From Rhizobium rhododendri (GTDB lineage Bacteria > Pseudomonadota > Alphaproteobacteria > Rhizobiales > Rhizobiaceae): a stretch of DNA of 64,000 nt. Positions within the stretch are counted from its first letter, which is position 1; each line of letters begins with the position of its first letter. The notes beneath the pieces were generated by a model. The model saw nothing but the letters and a program-made list of their open reading frames with translations, ran no database searches and had not been told where the DNA came from. The translations under genes and the position numbers were made by a program. The stretch is from positions 1,178,001 through 1,242,000 of the forward strand of contig NZ_CP117267.1 in assembly GCF_007000325.2 (NCBI RefSeq), given 5' to 3'. Below, piece after piece: positions 55,703-63,940 of the stretch.

Positions 55703-56134
55703 ATGGCATGGAATCGGGACAAGCCAAATTCCCCCAGCGCCTCAGCTGCCCGGAATGCTCACAAGCTGCGCAAGCTCATGACCGACGCAGAACGCCGTCT
55801 TTGGACCGCCCTTCGCCGAGAGATGACTGAATTAAAAGATACACATTTCCGTAGGCAAATGGCTATCGGGCCCTACGTCGCGGATTTTGTATGCCTTGGA
55901 CGACGATTGATTATCGAGGTTGACGGCAAGATTCATGACGATAGGGATCAGCGCTTGCGTGATGCCGTACGTGATACTTATCTACGAGGCGAAGGCTTTC
56001 GCGTGATGCGGTTCTCAAATACGGACGTGATGTTGGACATGCCATTGGTGCTGAGACGAATCGTAGCGGCGATTGCCACCCCCACCCCTAGCCCCTCCCC
56101 GCAAGGGGTAGGGGAACCGGAGGCACTGCCATGA
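55703..56134 (+). CDS. DUF559 family protein (Vsr-like endonuclease fold)
   Basis: A 143-residue protein of DUF559, a PD-(D/E)xK nuclease family related to very-short-patch-repair endonucleases; no substrate is established. RKLMTDAERRLWTALRREM is the typical N-terminal helix, and FRRQMAIGPYVADFVC and LIIEVDGKIHDD carry the active-site residues (Asp61, Glu72, Asp74, Lys76). DTYLRGEGFRVMRFSNTDV completes the fold. The last 20 or so residues (Pro/Ser-rich) are encoded by the right repeat. ATG 55703 has AAGG 10 bases upstream. Its stop overlaps the next start (ATGA). AT-rich codons (for example around 55825-55850) differ from the pdh genes and suggest transfer. Confidence 0.85.
   Translation: MAWNRDKPNSPSASAARNAHKLRKLMTDAERRLWTALRREMTELKDTHFRRQMAIGPYVADFVCLGRRLIIEVDGKIHDDRDQRLRDAVRDTYLRGEGFRVMRFSNTDVMLDMPLVLRRIVAAIATPTPSPSPQGVGEPEALP
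56076..56116. repeat. Right repeat bounding the DUF559 cassette
   Basis: CCACCCCCACCC (56076-56087) is the exact reverse complement of the left inner 12-mer. CCCCTCCCCGCAAGGGGTAG and onward to 56116 is the inverted counterpart of the left outer arm and is itself a hairpin around GCAA. It encodes the C-terminal tail of the DUF559 protein and ends just before the ribosome site of the next gene. Confidence 0.75.
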
Positions 56135-56769
56135 AAACTGTTCTTTGCTACGGCGACTCCCTGACCTGGGGCTACGATGCCGACACGCTCGGTCGGCATG
56201 AATTCGAAAACCGCTGGCCGAGCGTGCTGCAGGAAGCACTCGGCGGCAAGGTTCGCGTCATTGCGGAAGGTCTGAATGGCCGCACCACGGCCTTCGACGA
56301 CCATCTCGCCGATGGCGATCGCAATGGAGCGCGGATCCTGCCGACCATCCTCGAGACGCATGCGCCGGTCGATCTCGTCGTCATCCTGCTCGGCACCAAC
56401 GACATGAAGCCGGTGCTGGCCGGTTCGGCCTTTGCCGCCTGCCAGGGGATGGGGCGGCTCGTTGGGCTGATCCGCCACCACGACTGGGCGTTCGACTACG
56501 ATGCCCCGGAAATCCTGATCGTTGCGCCGCCGATCATCTGCGAAACGGCCAATGCGCCATTTGCCGCGATGTTTGCCGGCGGCGTGGAAGAATCGCCGAA
56601 GCTGGCGACGCTCTATCGCGACCTGGCGGACGAGACGGGCTGTGGCTTCTTCGACGGTGCCTCGGTTGCCGTCACGACACCGCTCGACGGTGTTCACCTC
56701 GATGTTGAAAATACAAAGGCACTTGGCCGCGGCCTCGAGCCGATCGTGCGTATGATGCTTGGACTTTGA
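56131..56769 (+). CDS. SGNH/GDSL-family hydrolase (arylesterase-like)
   Basis: A 212-residue esterase of the SGNH fold, without a signal peptide, so cytoplasmic. Block I is CYGDSLTWGYDADT (Ser10), block II GLNGRTT (Gly/Asn), block III LLGTNDMK (Asn), and block V DGVHLD with the catalytic Asp and His near residue 190-195. The tetrad is complete. It resembles the arylesterase/acetyl-xylan-type octameric SGNH enzymes of rhizobia. ATG 56131 follows CCGGAGGCACTGCC. It sits between pdhC and lpdA after the DUF559 cassette; its link to pyruvate metabolism is unknown. Confidence 0.88.
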   Translation: MKTVLCYGDSLTWGYDADTLGRHEFENRWPSVLQEALGGKVRVIAEGLNGRTTAFDDHLADGDRNGARILPTILETHAPVDLVVILLGTNDMKPVLAGSAFAACQGMGRLVGLIRHHDWAFDYDAPEILIVAPPIICETANAPFAAMFAGGVEESPKLATLYRDLADETGCGFFDGASVAVTTPLDGVHLDVENTKALGRGLEPIVRMMLGL

Positions 56770-56838
56770 TTGATCTCTCGGCTGGCCCTGGTTTTCGTGC
56801 GGCCAGCAACGACAAGAAACGACAAGACAGGAATTAAA

Positions 56839-58287
56839 ATGGCAGAGAACTACGACGTCATTATCATCGGCTCCGGCCCCGGCGGTTACGTGGCGGCGAT
56901 CCGCGCAGCCCAACTGGGCCTCAAGACGGCGATCGTCGAGCGCGAGCATCTCGGTGGAATCTGCCTGAACTGGGGCTGTATCCCGACCAAAGCGCTGCTT
57001 CGCTCGGCCGAGGTGATGGACCACGCCAACCATTTCAAAGATTACGGCCTGGTGCTCGAAGGCACCGTCAAGCCGGACGTGACCGCAGTCGTCGCCCGTT
57101 CGCGCGCCGTTTCCGCGCGGCTGACCGGCGGCGTTGCCTTTCTGATGAAGAAGAACAAGATCGACGTCATCTGGGGTGAAGCGAAAATCACCAAGCTCGG
57201 CGAGATCGTCGTCACCAAGTCGAAGAAGCCTGCCGTTCAGCCGCAGAACCCGCTGCCGAAGAACATCAAGAGCGAAGACGGCACCTACAACGCCAAGCAC
57301 ATCATCGTCGCCACCGGCGCTCGTCCGCGTGCGTTGCCGGGCATCGAGCCGGACGGCAAGCTCATCTGGACCTATTTCGAGGCTATGAAGCCCCAGGCTC
57401 TGCCGAAGACGCTGCTCGTCATGGGCTCCGGCGCCATCGGCATCGAGTTCGCCAGCTTCTATCGTTCCATGGGCGTCGACGTCACCGTCGTCGAGGTCAT
57501 GTCTTCGATCATGCCTGTCGAAGATGTCGAGATTTCCGCCATCGCCAAGAAGCAACTCGAGAAGCGCGGCCTCAAGTTCATCCTCGACGCCAAGGTCACC
57601 AAAGTCGAAAAATCAGCCGACAGCATCACCGCCACCATCGAGACCAAGGATGGCAAGAGCCAGCAGATCACCGCCGACCGGATGATTTCGGCCGTCGGCG
57701 TCGTTGGCAATATCGACAATCTCGGTCTCGAAGCGCTCGGCGTGAAGACCGATCGCGGCTGCGTTGTCATCGACGGCTACGGCAAGACCAACGTCCCCGG
57801 CATCTATGCGATCGGCGATGTCGCGGGTCCTCCGATGCTTGCCCATAAGGCCGAGCATGAAGGCGTCGTCTGCGTCGAGAAGATCGCCGGACTGCCGAAT
57901 GTCCACGCCACCGACAAGAGCAAGGTTCCCGGCTGCACCTACTGCAATCCGCAGGTGGCATCGGTCGGCCTTACAGAAGCCAAGGCCAAGGAACTCGGCC
58001 GCGACATCCGCGTCGGCCGCTTTCCTTTCGCTGCCAACGGCAAGGCCATTGCGCTCGGCGAAGACCAGGGGCTTTGCAAGGTCATCTTCGACAACAAGAC
58101 GGGCGAATTGCTTGGCGCGCACATGGTCGGCGCCGAGGTCACCGAACTTATCCAGGGCTTCGTCATCGCGATGAACCTGGAGACGACGGAAGAAGAGCTC
58201 ATGCACACCATCTTCCCGCATCCGACGGTATCGGAGACGATGAAGGAAGCATCGCTGGACGCCTACGGCCGCGCGCTGAACGCTTGA
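56839..58287 (+). CDS. lpdA: Dihydrolipoyl dehydrogenase (E3)
   Basis: Flavoenzyme that reoxidises dihydrolipoate on the lipoyl domains, reducing NAD+. 482 residues. FAD motif YDVIIIGSGPGGYVAA, redox disulfide GGICLNWGCIPTK, NAD motif LVMGSGAIGIEFASF, second FAD segment GIYAIGDVAG, and the catalytic His in the dimer interface FPHPTVSE. ATG 56839 follows ACAGGAATTAAA; the frame extends 23 codons upstream without support. It completes the pyruvate dehydrogenase complex with pdhABC. Confidence 0.97.
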   Translation: MAENYDVIIIGSGPGGYVAAIRAAQLGLKTAIVEREHLGGICLNWGCIPTKALLRSAEVMDHANHFKDYGLVLEGTVKPDVTAVVARSRAVSARLTGGVAFLMKKNKIDVIWGEAKITKLGEIVVTKSKKPAVQPQNPLPKNIKSEDGTYNAKHIIVATGARPRALPGIEPDGKLIWTYFEAMKPQALPKTLLVMGSGAIGIEFASFYRSMGVDVTVVEVMSSIMPVEDVEISAIAKKQLEKRGLKFILDAKVTKVEKSADSITATIETKDGKSQQITADRMISAVGVVGNIDNLGLEALGVKTDRGCVVIDGYGKTNVPGIYAIGDVAGPPMLAHKAEHEGVVCVEKIAGLPNVHATDKSKVPGCTYCNPQVASVGLTEAKAKELGRDIRVGRFPFAANGKAIALGEDQGLCKVIFDNKTGELLGAHMVGAEVTELIQGFVIAMNLETTEEELMHTIFPHPTVSETMKEASLDAYGRALNA

Positions 58288-58339
58288 TAGACCGCTAAGC
58301 CGCCCTCTATTGGAGCGGACCAATGCAAAGGAGATTATC

Positions 58340-58594
58340 ATGTCAATTCTATCGCAGCCTTGGGTCGTATTCCTGCTGATCGGCCTCGTGGCGGGCTTCC
58401 TCGCCAGCCTAGTAGTCGGCGGCGGCGGTTTGCTCAGCTGCCTGCTGAGCGGCGTCATCGGTGCGTTCGTCGGTGGCTTTCTGTTTCACGCGCTGGGCAT
58501 CTCGCTCGGCATCCAAAATCTGCTGGTCGTGCAGATCATTCATGCGACCGTTGGCGCCATCATTGTGGTGTTGCTGGCGCGAGCGATAGCCTGA
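58340..58594 (+). CDS. Small YeaQ/YmgE (GlsB)-like membrane protein
   Basis: An 84-residue hydrophobic protein with about three helices rich in Gly (VFLLIGLVAGFLASLVVGGG, LLSGVIGAFVGGFLF, IIHATVGAIIVVLLARAIA). This is the pattern of the YeaQ/YmgE/transglycosylase-associated family, small stress-linked inner-membrane proteins of unknown function. ATG 58340 has AAGGAG nine bases upstream. A similar gene follows 15 bases later, so the two are a tandem pair in one transcript after lpdA. Confidence 0.78.
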   Translation: MSILSQPWVVFLLIGLVAGFLASLVVGGGGLLSCLLSGVIGAFVGGFLFHALGISLGIQNLLVVQIIHATVGAIIVVLLARAIA

Positions 58595-58609
58595 GGCTAA
58601 GGGCAAATC

Positions 58610-58855
58610 ATGGGCGTAGGTTGGATTGGCGCTATCATCATCGGCGGACTTGCTGGCTGGCTGGCCGGCAAGCTGATGGAAGCGCGTTATGGCATCCTCT
58701 TGAATATCGTGCTCGGCATCGTCGGATCGGTGGTGGCAAACGCCATCCTGACCCAGTTCCACATCGCCGTGGCAGACACACGCATGGGCTTTTTCATCAC
58801 CGGTTTCCTCGGTGCCTGCATTCTGATATTTCTCGCCCGGCTCGTCCAGCGATAG
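58610..58855 (+). CDS. YeaQ/YmgE (GlsB) family membrane protein
   Basis: An 81-residue protein of the same family, closer to the consensus: [20 protein letters not shown], then [16 protein letters not shown] and [21 protein letters not shown]. Three Gly-rich helices, no soluble domain. Family members are often induced by envelope or osmotic stress. It is second of the tandem pair and ends 31 bases before lipA. Confidence 0.87.
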   Translation: MGVGWIGAIIIGGLAGWLAGKLMEARYGILLNIVLGIVGSVVANAILTQFHIAVADTRMGFFITGFLGACILIFLARLVQR

Positions 58856-58886
58856 GTTTGTCGCTCTAGGCGGCAGAAAGAACGTT

Positions 58887-59858
58887 ATGGTCACGATTCT
58901 CGACACCATCAATCCATCCGCCCTGCGCATCCGCCACCCGGAAAAGGCCCACAAGCCCGATACCGAAGTGCTGCGCAAGCCGGACTGGATCCGCGTCAAG
59001 GCCCCGACCTCGAAGGGCTACGCGGAAACGCGCGCCATCGTCAAGGAACACAAGCTCGTCACCGTCTGCGAAGAGGCGGGCTGCCCCAACATTGGCGAGT
59101 GCTGGGAGAAGAAGCACGCGACCTTCATGATCATGGGCGAGATCTGCACCCGCGCCTGTGCCTTCTGCAACGTCTCGACCGGCAAGCCCAATGCCCTCGA
59201 CATGGCGGAGCCTGAAAACGTCGCCAAGGCCGTCAAGGAAATGGGCCTCAGCCACGTGGTCATTACGTCAGTCGACCGTGACGACCTCGCCGATGGCGGC
59301 GCCGAGCATTTCGAGAAGGTGATCTGGGCGATCCGGGCCTCGTCTCCGCTGACCACCATCGAGATCCTGACGCCTGACTTCCTGAAGAAGCCCGGTGCGC
59401 TGGAGCGGGTCGTCGCTGCCAAGCCCGACGTCTTCAACCACAACATGGAAACGGTGCCCGGCAACTACCTGACGGTCCGCCCCGGTGCACGCTATTTCCA
59501 CTCCATCCGCCTGCTACAGCGCGTGAAGGAACTCGACCCGACAATGTTCACCAAGTCCGGCATCATGGTCGGCCTCGGCGAAGAGCGCAACGAAGTGCTG
59601 CAGCTGATGGACGACCTGCGCACCGCCGATGTCGACTTCCTGACCATCGGCCAGTATCTGCAGCCGACCCGCAAGCACCATGCCGTGATGAGCTTCGTCA
59701 CGCCGGACGAGTTCAAGTCCTACGAGACGGTTGCCTACACCAAGGGCTTCCTGATGGTGGCGTCCAGCCCCCTGACACGATCCTCCCACCACGCCGGAGA
59801 CGATTTCGCGCGGCTTCGTGCGGCGCGCGAGCGAAAGGTGCTGATGGCGGCGGAGTAG
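58887..59858 (+). CDS. lipA: Lipoyl synthase
   Basis: Radical-SAM enzyme that inserts two sulfurs into octanoyl groups on lipoyl domains. 323 residues. The auxiliary cluster motif is [13 protein letters not shown] (Cys-x4-Cys-x5-Cys), the radical-SAM cluster motif is CTRACAFCN, and the C-terminal SSHHAGDDF region ends RSS-type. Other landmarks are [18 protein letters not shown] and FNHNMETV. It works on PdhB and PdhC encoded just upstream, which explains the clustering. The start is ATG 58887 with AGAAAGAACGTT upstream. Confidence 0.97.
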   Translation: MVTILDTINPSALRIRHPEKAHKPDTEVLRKPDWIRVKAPTSKGYAETRAIVKEHKLVTVCEEAGCPNIGECWEKKHATFMIMGEICTRACAFCNVSTGKPNALDMAEPENVAKAVKEMGLSHVVITSVDRDDLADGGAEHFEKVIWAIRASSPLTTIEILTPDFLKKPGALERVVAAKPDVFNHNMETVPGNYLTVRPGARYFHSIRLLQRVKELDPTMFTKSGIMVGLGEERNEVLQLMDDLRTADVDFLTIGQYLQPTRKHHAVMSFVTPDEFKSYETVAYTKGFLMVASSPLTRSSHHAGDDFARLRAARERKVLMAAE

Positions 59859-60024
59859 GCGGCACTACTGGAGTGAGCCTGTTCTGTCCGACCAACTGAG
59901 GTTGGAATGGTGATCTCCCGCTGTCATCCGCCGGTCATCGAAGCGGTTTAGGGCGTCGTCCGCGAATAGCAGCCTTGGTCTCTGAGGTTCGATGAGGGCA
60001 GGGCGATCAACGCGGAGGCAGGCG

Positions 60025-60618
60025 ATGACTGCATTAACGAAGCCCGAGGCCCCGAACTACCTGACTGATATCACAGACGTGGCCGGTCGCATCGCAAAAG
60101 CCAGTCGCATCATGGTGATCGGTTGCTCCGGCGGCGGTAAATCGACCTTGTCGCAATATCTGGCCGCACGCTTCGGCCTCACCTATGTCTCGATCGATCG
60201 TGATATTCTCTGGCTCCCCGGCTGGGCTCAGCGCGACAAGCAGGAACAGCGGCGGCTGATGGCCGAAAAGGTGCAGGAGGACAGATGGGCCTTCGACGGT
60301 ACCGGTCCCACCAGTTTTGACATCCGCCTCCCTCGCACCGACATCGTCATCTGGGTGCGCATGCCGCGTCTTCTCTGCATCTGGGGAATAACGACGCGCT
60401 GGTTCCGATGGATCGGCCGAACGCGGCCCGAGATGGCGCCTGGTTGTCCCGAGAAGCTCGATTGGGAGTTCCTGCGCTATGTCTGGACGTTCGACAATCG
60501 CTTTGCGCCCCTGGTGGTCGCTTCGCTGGTGCAGAACGGACCCAATGTTCCCGTTTTCCAACTAAAATCGCGCCGCCAGATGCGCAGGCTTCTTGATCTT
60601 CTGGGTCCGCCCGCTTAA
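60025..60618 (+). CDS. Small P-loop NTPase (adenylate kinase-like, FlaR-type)
   Basis: A 197-residue cytoplasmic P-loop protein. Walker A is VIGCSGGGKSTLSQYLAARF. The YVSIDRDILWLPGWAQRDKQ segment and WAFDGTG are typical of proteins annotated as DNA topology modulation protein FlaR or shikimate/adenylate kinase-related; a specific substrate is unknown. It ends with a basic LKSRRQMRRLLD. ATG 60025 follows CGGAGGCAGGCG. It precedes the COQ10-like gene by nine bases and is probably cotranscribed. Confidence 0.8.
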   Translation: MTALTKPEAPNYLTDITDVAGRIAKASRIMVIGCSGGGKSTLSQYLAARFGLTYVSIDRDILWLPGWAQRDKQEQRRLMAEKVQEDRWAFDGTGPTSFDIRLPRTDIVIWVRMPRLLCIWGITTRWFRWIGRTRPEMAPGCPEKLDWEFLRYVWTFDNRFAPLVVASLVQNGPNVPVFQLKSRRQMRRLLDLLGPPA

Positions 60619-60627
60619 TTGCCGCTC

Positions 60628-61074
60628 ATGCCAAAGTTCGAAACCCACCGTCCTGTTCCCCATACGCCCGATCAGATGTTCGACCTCGTCGCCGATGTCG
60701 AGCGCTATCCGGAATTTCTGCCGCTCTGCAACGGCCTCGTGGTGCGCAGCCGCAAGGAGCGCGACGGCAAGACCTTGCTGGTTGCCGACATGACGGTGGG
60801 CTACAAGGCCATCCGCGAGACCTTCACCACACAGGTGCTGCTCAACCGGGCGGAGCACGCCATCGACGTGCAGTACATCGACGGCCCCTTCAAATATCTC
60901 GACAACCGCTGGCGCTTCCAGCCCGACGGAAACGGGGGCTGCACCATCGACTTCTTCATCGACTACGAATTCAAGAGCCGTATTCTCGGCGCGCTGATGG
61001 GCTCGATGTTCGACAGGGCGTTCCGCATGTTCACGGAAGCCTTCGAGACCCGGGCCGGCAAGATCTACGCCTGA
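60628..61074 (+). CDS. COQ10/RatA-like START-domain protein
   Basis: A 148-residue polyketide cyclase/START-fold protein. In alphaproteobacteria and mitochondria this group binds ubiquinone (COQ10); the E. coli relative RatA was proposed to inhibit ribosomes. Landmarks are [57 protein letters not shown] and the hydrophobic C-terminal helix [17 protein letters not shown]. The start is ATG 60628 (TTG 60619 is an alternative). Its 3' end overlaps convergent cinA by 10 bases. Next to lipA in many alphaproteobacteria. Confidence 0.88.
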   Translation: MPKFETHRPVPHTPDQMFDLVADVERYPEFLPLCNGLVVRSRKERDGKTLLVADMTVGYKAIRETFTTQVLLNRAEHAIDVQYIDGPFKYLDNRWRFQPDGNGGCTIDFFIDYEFKSRILGALMGSMFDRAFRMFTEAFETRAGKIYA

Positions 61075-61565
61075 GCGAGATCCAGCAGCATCTCCAGCGC
61101 GGTCGCCACGGTTGCCAGCCGCACGGAATCCCGACCGAGATCGCCATAGCGCATCTCACGATGAACGATCGCGCCGCTGCGGGCACGAGCGGCGAGGTGC
61201 ACGAGCCCGACCGGTTTTTCGGCGGAGCCGCCGCCCGGACCGGCAATGCCGGTGACGGCAACGGCAAGCGCTGCATGCGAGCGGAACAGGGCGCCCTGAA
61301 CCATCTGCAGCGCGGTCTCTGCAGACACAGCGCCATAGGCCACAAGCGTCGCTTCCTGCACCCCGAGCATCTCCATCTTCGCCGTGTTGGTATAGGTGAC
61401 GAAGCCACGGTCTACCACTGCCGACGACCCGGCGACATCCGTGAGCGAGCCGGCAATCAGGCCGCCCGTACAGGATTCCGCAGTGGCCACCATGAAGCCG
61501 CGCGACTTGCAAAGCGTGACAAGCCGGGCCGCGAGTGTTGCGACCGGATCGGTAAAGGTGCTCAT
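61065..61565 (-). CDS. CinA-family nicotinamide-nucleotide amidohydrolase
   Basis: A 166-residue stand-alone CinA C-terminal domain (PncC type), which deamidates nicotinamide mononucleotide in the pyridine nucleotide cycle. Landmarks are [20 protein letters not shown] (catalytic Ser/Thr/Lys region), [24 protein letters not shown] and [23 protein letters not shown] 61565 overlaps the ispDF stop by four bases (ATGA), and AGGAG lies upstream. It ends across the 3' end of the COQ10-like gene. Confidence 0.92.
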   Translation of the reverse strand: MSTFTDPVATLAARLVTLCKSRGFMVATAESCTGGLIAGSLTDVAGSSAVVDRGFVTYTNTAKMEMLGVQEATLVAYGAVSAETALQMVQGALFRSHAALAVAVTGIAGPGGGSAEKPVGLVHLAARARSGAIVHREMRYGDLGRDSVRLATVATALEMLLDLAQA

Positions 61566-62770
61566 GGCTTGTTGCTCCTGTAGACCACTGTCGCCGTCGC
61601 AATCGCCGCAATGCCCTCGCGGCGGCCGATAAAGCCGATTTCCTCGTTCGTGGTCGCCTTGACCGAGCAGCGGTCGAGACTGATTCCGAGGCATTCCGAG
61701 AGCTTCTGGCGCATTTCGAGCCGGTGCGGGCCGATCTTTGGCGCTTCGGCGATCAGCGTCACATCGGCATTCATGATCGTCCCGCCAGCATCGCGAACGA
61801 TCCGGGCAGCATGCTCGATGAAGATCCGCGATGCGGCTCCTCGCCACTGCGGGTCGCTTGGCGGGAAGTGATCGCCGATATCGCCTGCACCGCAGGTGGC
61901 AAGCAGCGCATCGGTCAGGGCATGCAGCGCCACGTCGGCGTCTGAATGGCCTTTCAGCCGCTGGTCATGGGGCAGGAATATGCCGCAGAGAGTGACACCG
62001 TCGCCGGGCTCCAGTTGATGTACGTCGTAGCCGTTGCCGGTCCGCACGTCGGGAAGGTTTGCCGACATTCTCTCATCTGCCATGCTGATATCCCTTGCGA
62101 TCGTCAGTTTGATGTTGTCCGGGCTACCGGCCACCAGTTGGACCGGCAGACCTGCCCATTCGGCAATCGATGCATCATCCGTGAAATCCGACCGACCGTC
62201 GAGCGCGGCCTTTTCATGGGCGGCAAGAATAGCGGTAAGCTCGAAGGCCTGCGGCGTCTGGGCAGCGTAGAGCCCGGCGCGGGCAACGGTTTCAACCACG
62301 AGACCGACAGAGCCGAGCCGCTTCAGCGTATCGGCGACCTGTATCGCAGGCAGCACGGCCGAGGCGCCGTTGTCGAGCGCGGTCATGATCTCGTCGAGGA
62401 GGGTATGGTTAAAAAACGGGCGGACCGCATCGTGGATCAGCACATGAGTGACGTCGGCAGCCTCCAGCGACCTCAGGCCGGCCAGCACGGATTGCTGGCG
62501 TGTCTCGCCGCCAAATACGGTGGAGACCGATGCTGCTTCGCTGATTCCCCCAAGCGCCTTCGCCAGCAGCGCTTCGTCATCACGATGAATAACCACGACT
62601 ATTTGCAAAGGCTGGCGCCACGTCATAAAGCCTTCAAGCGTATGGGCGATAATCGCCTTGCCGCCGATCGGACGATACTGCTTCGGCCCGTCTTCCGGTG
62701 AACCTGCCCGCTCGCCCCGCCCGGCCGCAACGACGATAATTCCGATCTTGATCGGTTGCTTTGCGTGCAT
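61562..62770 (-). CDS. ispDF: Bifunctional IspD/IspF of the MEP isoprenoid pathway
   Basis: A 402-residue fusion of two steps of the non-mevalonate pathway. IspD (about 1-230) makes CDP-methylerythritol: [42 protein letters not shown] and AQTPQAFEL. IspF (about 243-402) makes the cyclic diphosphate: [13 protein letters not shown] (metal Asp/His), [36 protein letters not shown] and [15 protein letters not shown]. The fused form is common in alphaproteobacteria. The start is ATG 62770 with TTTAGGACGCAA upstream. Its product pathway feeds uppS in this same window. Confidence 0.95.
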   Translation of the reverse strand: MHAKQPIKIGIIVVAAGRGERAGSPEDGPKQYRPIGGKAIIAHTLEGFMTWRQPLQIVVVIHRDDEALLAKALGGISEAASVSTVFGGETRQQSVLAGLRSLEAADVTHVLIHDAVRPFFNHTLLDEIMTALDNGASAVLPAIQVADTLKRLGSVGLVVETVARAGLYAAQTPQAFELTAILAAHEKAALDGRSDFTDDASIAEWAGLPVQLVAGSPDNIKLTIARDISMADERMSANLPDVRTGNGYDVHQLEPGDGVTLCGIFLPHDQRLKGHSDADVALHALTDALLATCGAGDIGDHFPPSDPQWRGAASRIFIEHAARIVRDAGGTIMNADVTLIAEAPKIGPHRLEMRQKLSECLGISLDRCSVKATTNEEIGFIGRREGIAAIATATVVYRSNKP

Positions 62771-62879
62771 TTGCGTCCTAAACCCCGGATTGTCAGTCAA
62801 GTTCTGAAAGCGGGTCTATCGTCTCCCCCCGGGCTTTTCCAGCATTTGCCCAAAAAATATCGAGCACCTCCGAAAGCGC

Positions 62880-62908
62880 TTGGCAAGCATCGTAATTGTG
62901 GCTAAAAA
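62880..62908 (+). promoter_or_regulatory. Candidate sigma70 promoter of dusB-ntrB
   Basis: TTGGCA (62880-62885) and TAAAAA (62903-62908) with a 17-base spacer, 37 bases before the dusB start. Confidence 0.5.
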
Positions 62909-62944
62909 TAGTGCAAATTCCTCGCGTGCCCGAAAGATAACCGA

Positions 62945-63940
62945 TTGTCAGCCATCGACATTGCATCCCCTTTGTCCATCGGGCCTGTCCAGATTAGAAA
63001 CCGGGTGGTGCTTGCGCCGATGTCCGGGGTGACGGATCTGCCCTTTCGCCAACTGGCAATGTGCTTCGGTGCGGGCCTTGTCGTCACTGAAATGGTGGCG
63101 AGCCGCGAGCTCGTTCAGGACACGGCAGAATCCTGGTCGCGCCTCAAGCATGCAGGTCTAAAGCCCCATATGGTGCAACTTGCCGGTCGCGATGCCTACT
63201 GGCTGGCGGAAGCTGCGAAGATTGCCGCCGGAAACGGCGCAGATATCATCGATATCAACATGGGTTGCCCGGCCAAGAAGGTCATTGGCGGCTATGCCGG
63301 TTCGGCCCTGATGCGCGAGCCCGATCATGCACTGTCGCTGATCGAGGCAACGGTCAACGCCGTCGACGTGCCGGTAACGCTGAAGATGCGCCTTGGATGG
63401 GACGAGAAGTCCATCAATGCCCCCGATATCGCAAGGCGCGCCGAGCAGGCCGGCATCAAGCTCGTCACGATCCACGGTAGAACGCGCATGCAGTTCTATC
63501 AGGGGCGCGCCGATTGGGATGCGATCCGCGCAGTGCGCGACGCTGTCTCCATTCCCCTGGTTGCAAACGGCGATGTCGAGACATCCGGGGACGTTGCCGA
63601 GATCCTCCGTCGCTCGGGCGCCGATGCCGTCATGGTGGGACGCGGATGCCAGGGGCGACCCTGGCACGCCGGTTTCCTTGCCGGCCATGCAGCCCCTTCG
63701 GCAACCGAGATCGCCGACATTGCTGTCGACCATTATCACGCCATGCTCGAATTCCATGGTGCTCAGGTCGGCTTGCGTCATGCGCGCAAGCACCTGGGTT
63801 GGTATCTCGATCGCCATGCGCCGGCCTTCGACAAATCGGTCATCATGACATCGACCGATGCAGGGCAGGTGGCATCGCTTTTACACGAGGCGCTGTCCGG
63901 TCAATCGGGCGGCTCCCAAATGACGCAGGAGGCAGCATGA
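62945..63940 (+). CDS. dusB: tRNA dihydrouridine synthase DusB (NifR3 family)
   Basis: Flavin enzyme that reduces uridines in the D-loop of tRNA. 331 residues, TIM barrel plus helical domain. Landmarks are VVLAPMSGVTDLPFRQLA, GLVVTEMVASREL, the catalytic Cys in DINMGCPAKKV, VTLKMRLGWDE, IHGRTRMQFYQGRADW and VMVGRGCQGRPW. The start is TTG 62945 with a weak site; no ATG lies nearer than residue 26. It overlaps ntrB by four bases. Historically named nifR3 (ORF1) in rhizobial and Rhodobacter ntr operons. Confidence 0.95.
   Translation: MSAIDIASPLSIGPVQIRNRVVLAPMSGVTDLPFRQLAMCFGAGLVVTEMVASRELVQDTAESWSRLKHAGLKPHMVQLAGRDAYWLAEAAKIAAGNGADIIDINMGCPAKKVIGGYAGSALMREPDHALSLIEATVNAVDVPVTLKMRLGWDEKSINAPDIARRAEQAGIKLVTIHGRTRMQFYQGRADWDAIRAVRDAVSIPLVANGDVETSGDVAEILRRSGADAVMVGRGCQGRPWHAGFLAGHAAPSATEIADIAVDHYHAMLEFHGAQVGLRHARKHLGWYLDRHAPAFDKSVIMTSTDAGQVASLLHEALSGQSGGSQMTQEAA

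Larger units (their letters stand above)
55631..56116 (+). mobile_element. Candidate repeat-bounded DUF559 cassette inserted in the pdh-lpd run
   Basis: A 486-bp unit: left repeat, DUF559 gene, right repeat in inverted orientation. Outer arms match at about 22 of 25 positions with one gap; inner 12-mers match perfectly. Gene codon use is AT-richer than neighbours. There is no transposase and no obvious target duplication, so mobility is inferred from architecture only. Confidence 0.4.

Noticed and set aside
55978..57555. A 525-codon open frame antisense to the SGNH gene and lpdA
   Set aside because: Shadow of two clear plus-strand enzymes with intact catalytic motifs; no start signal.
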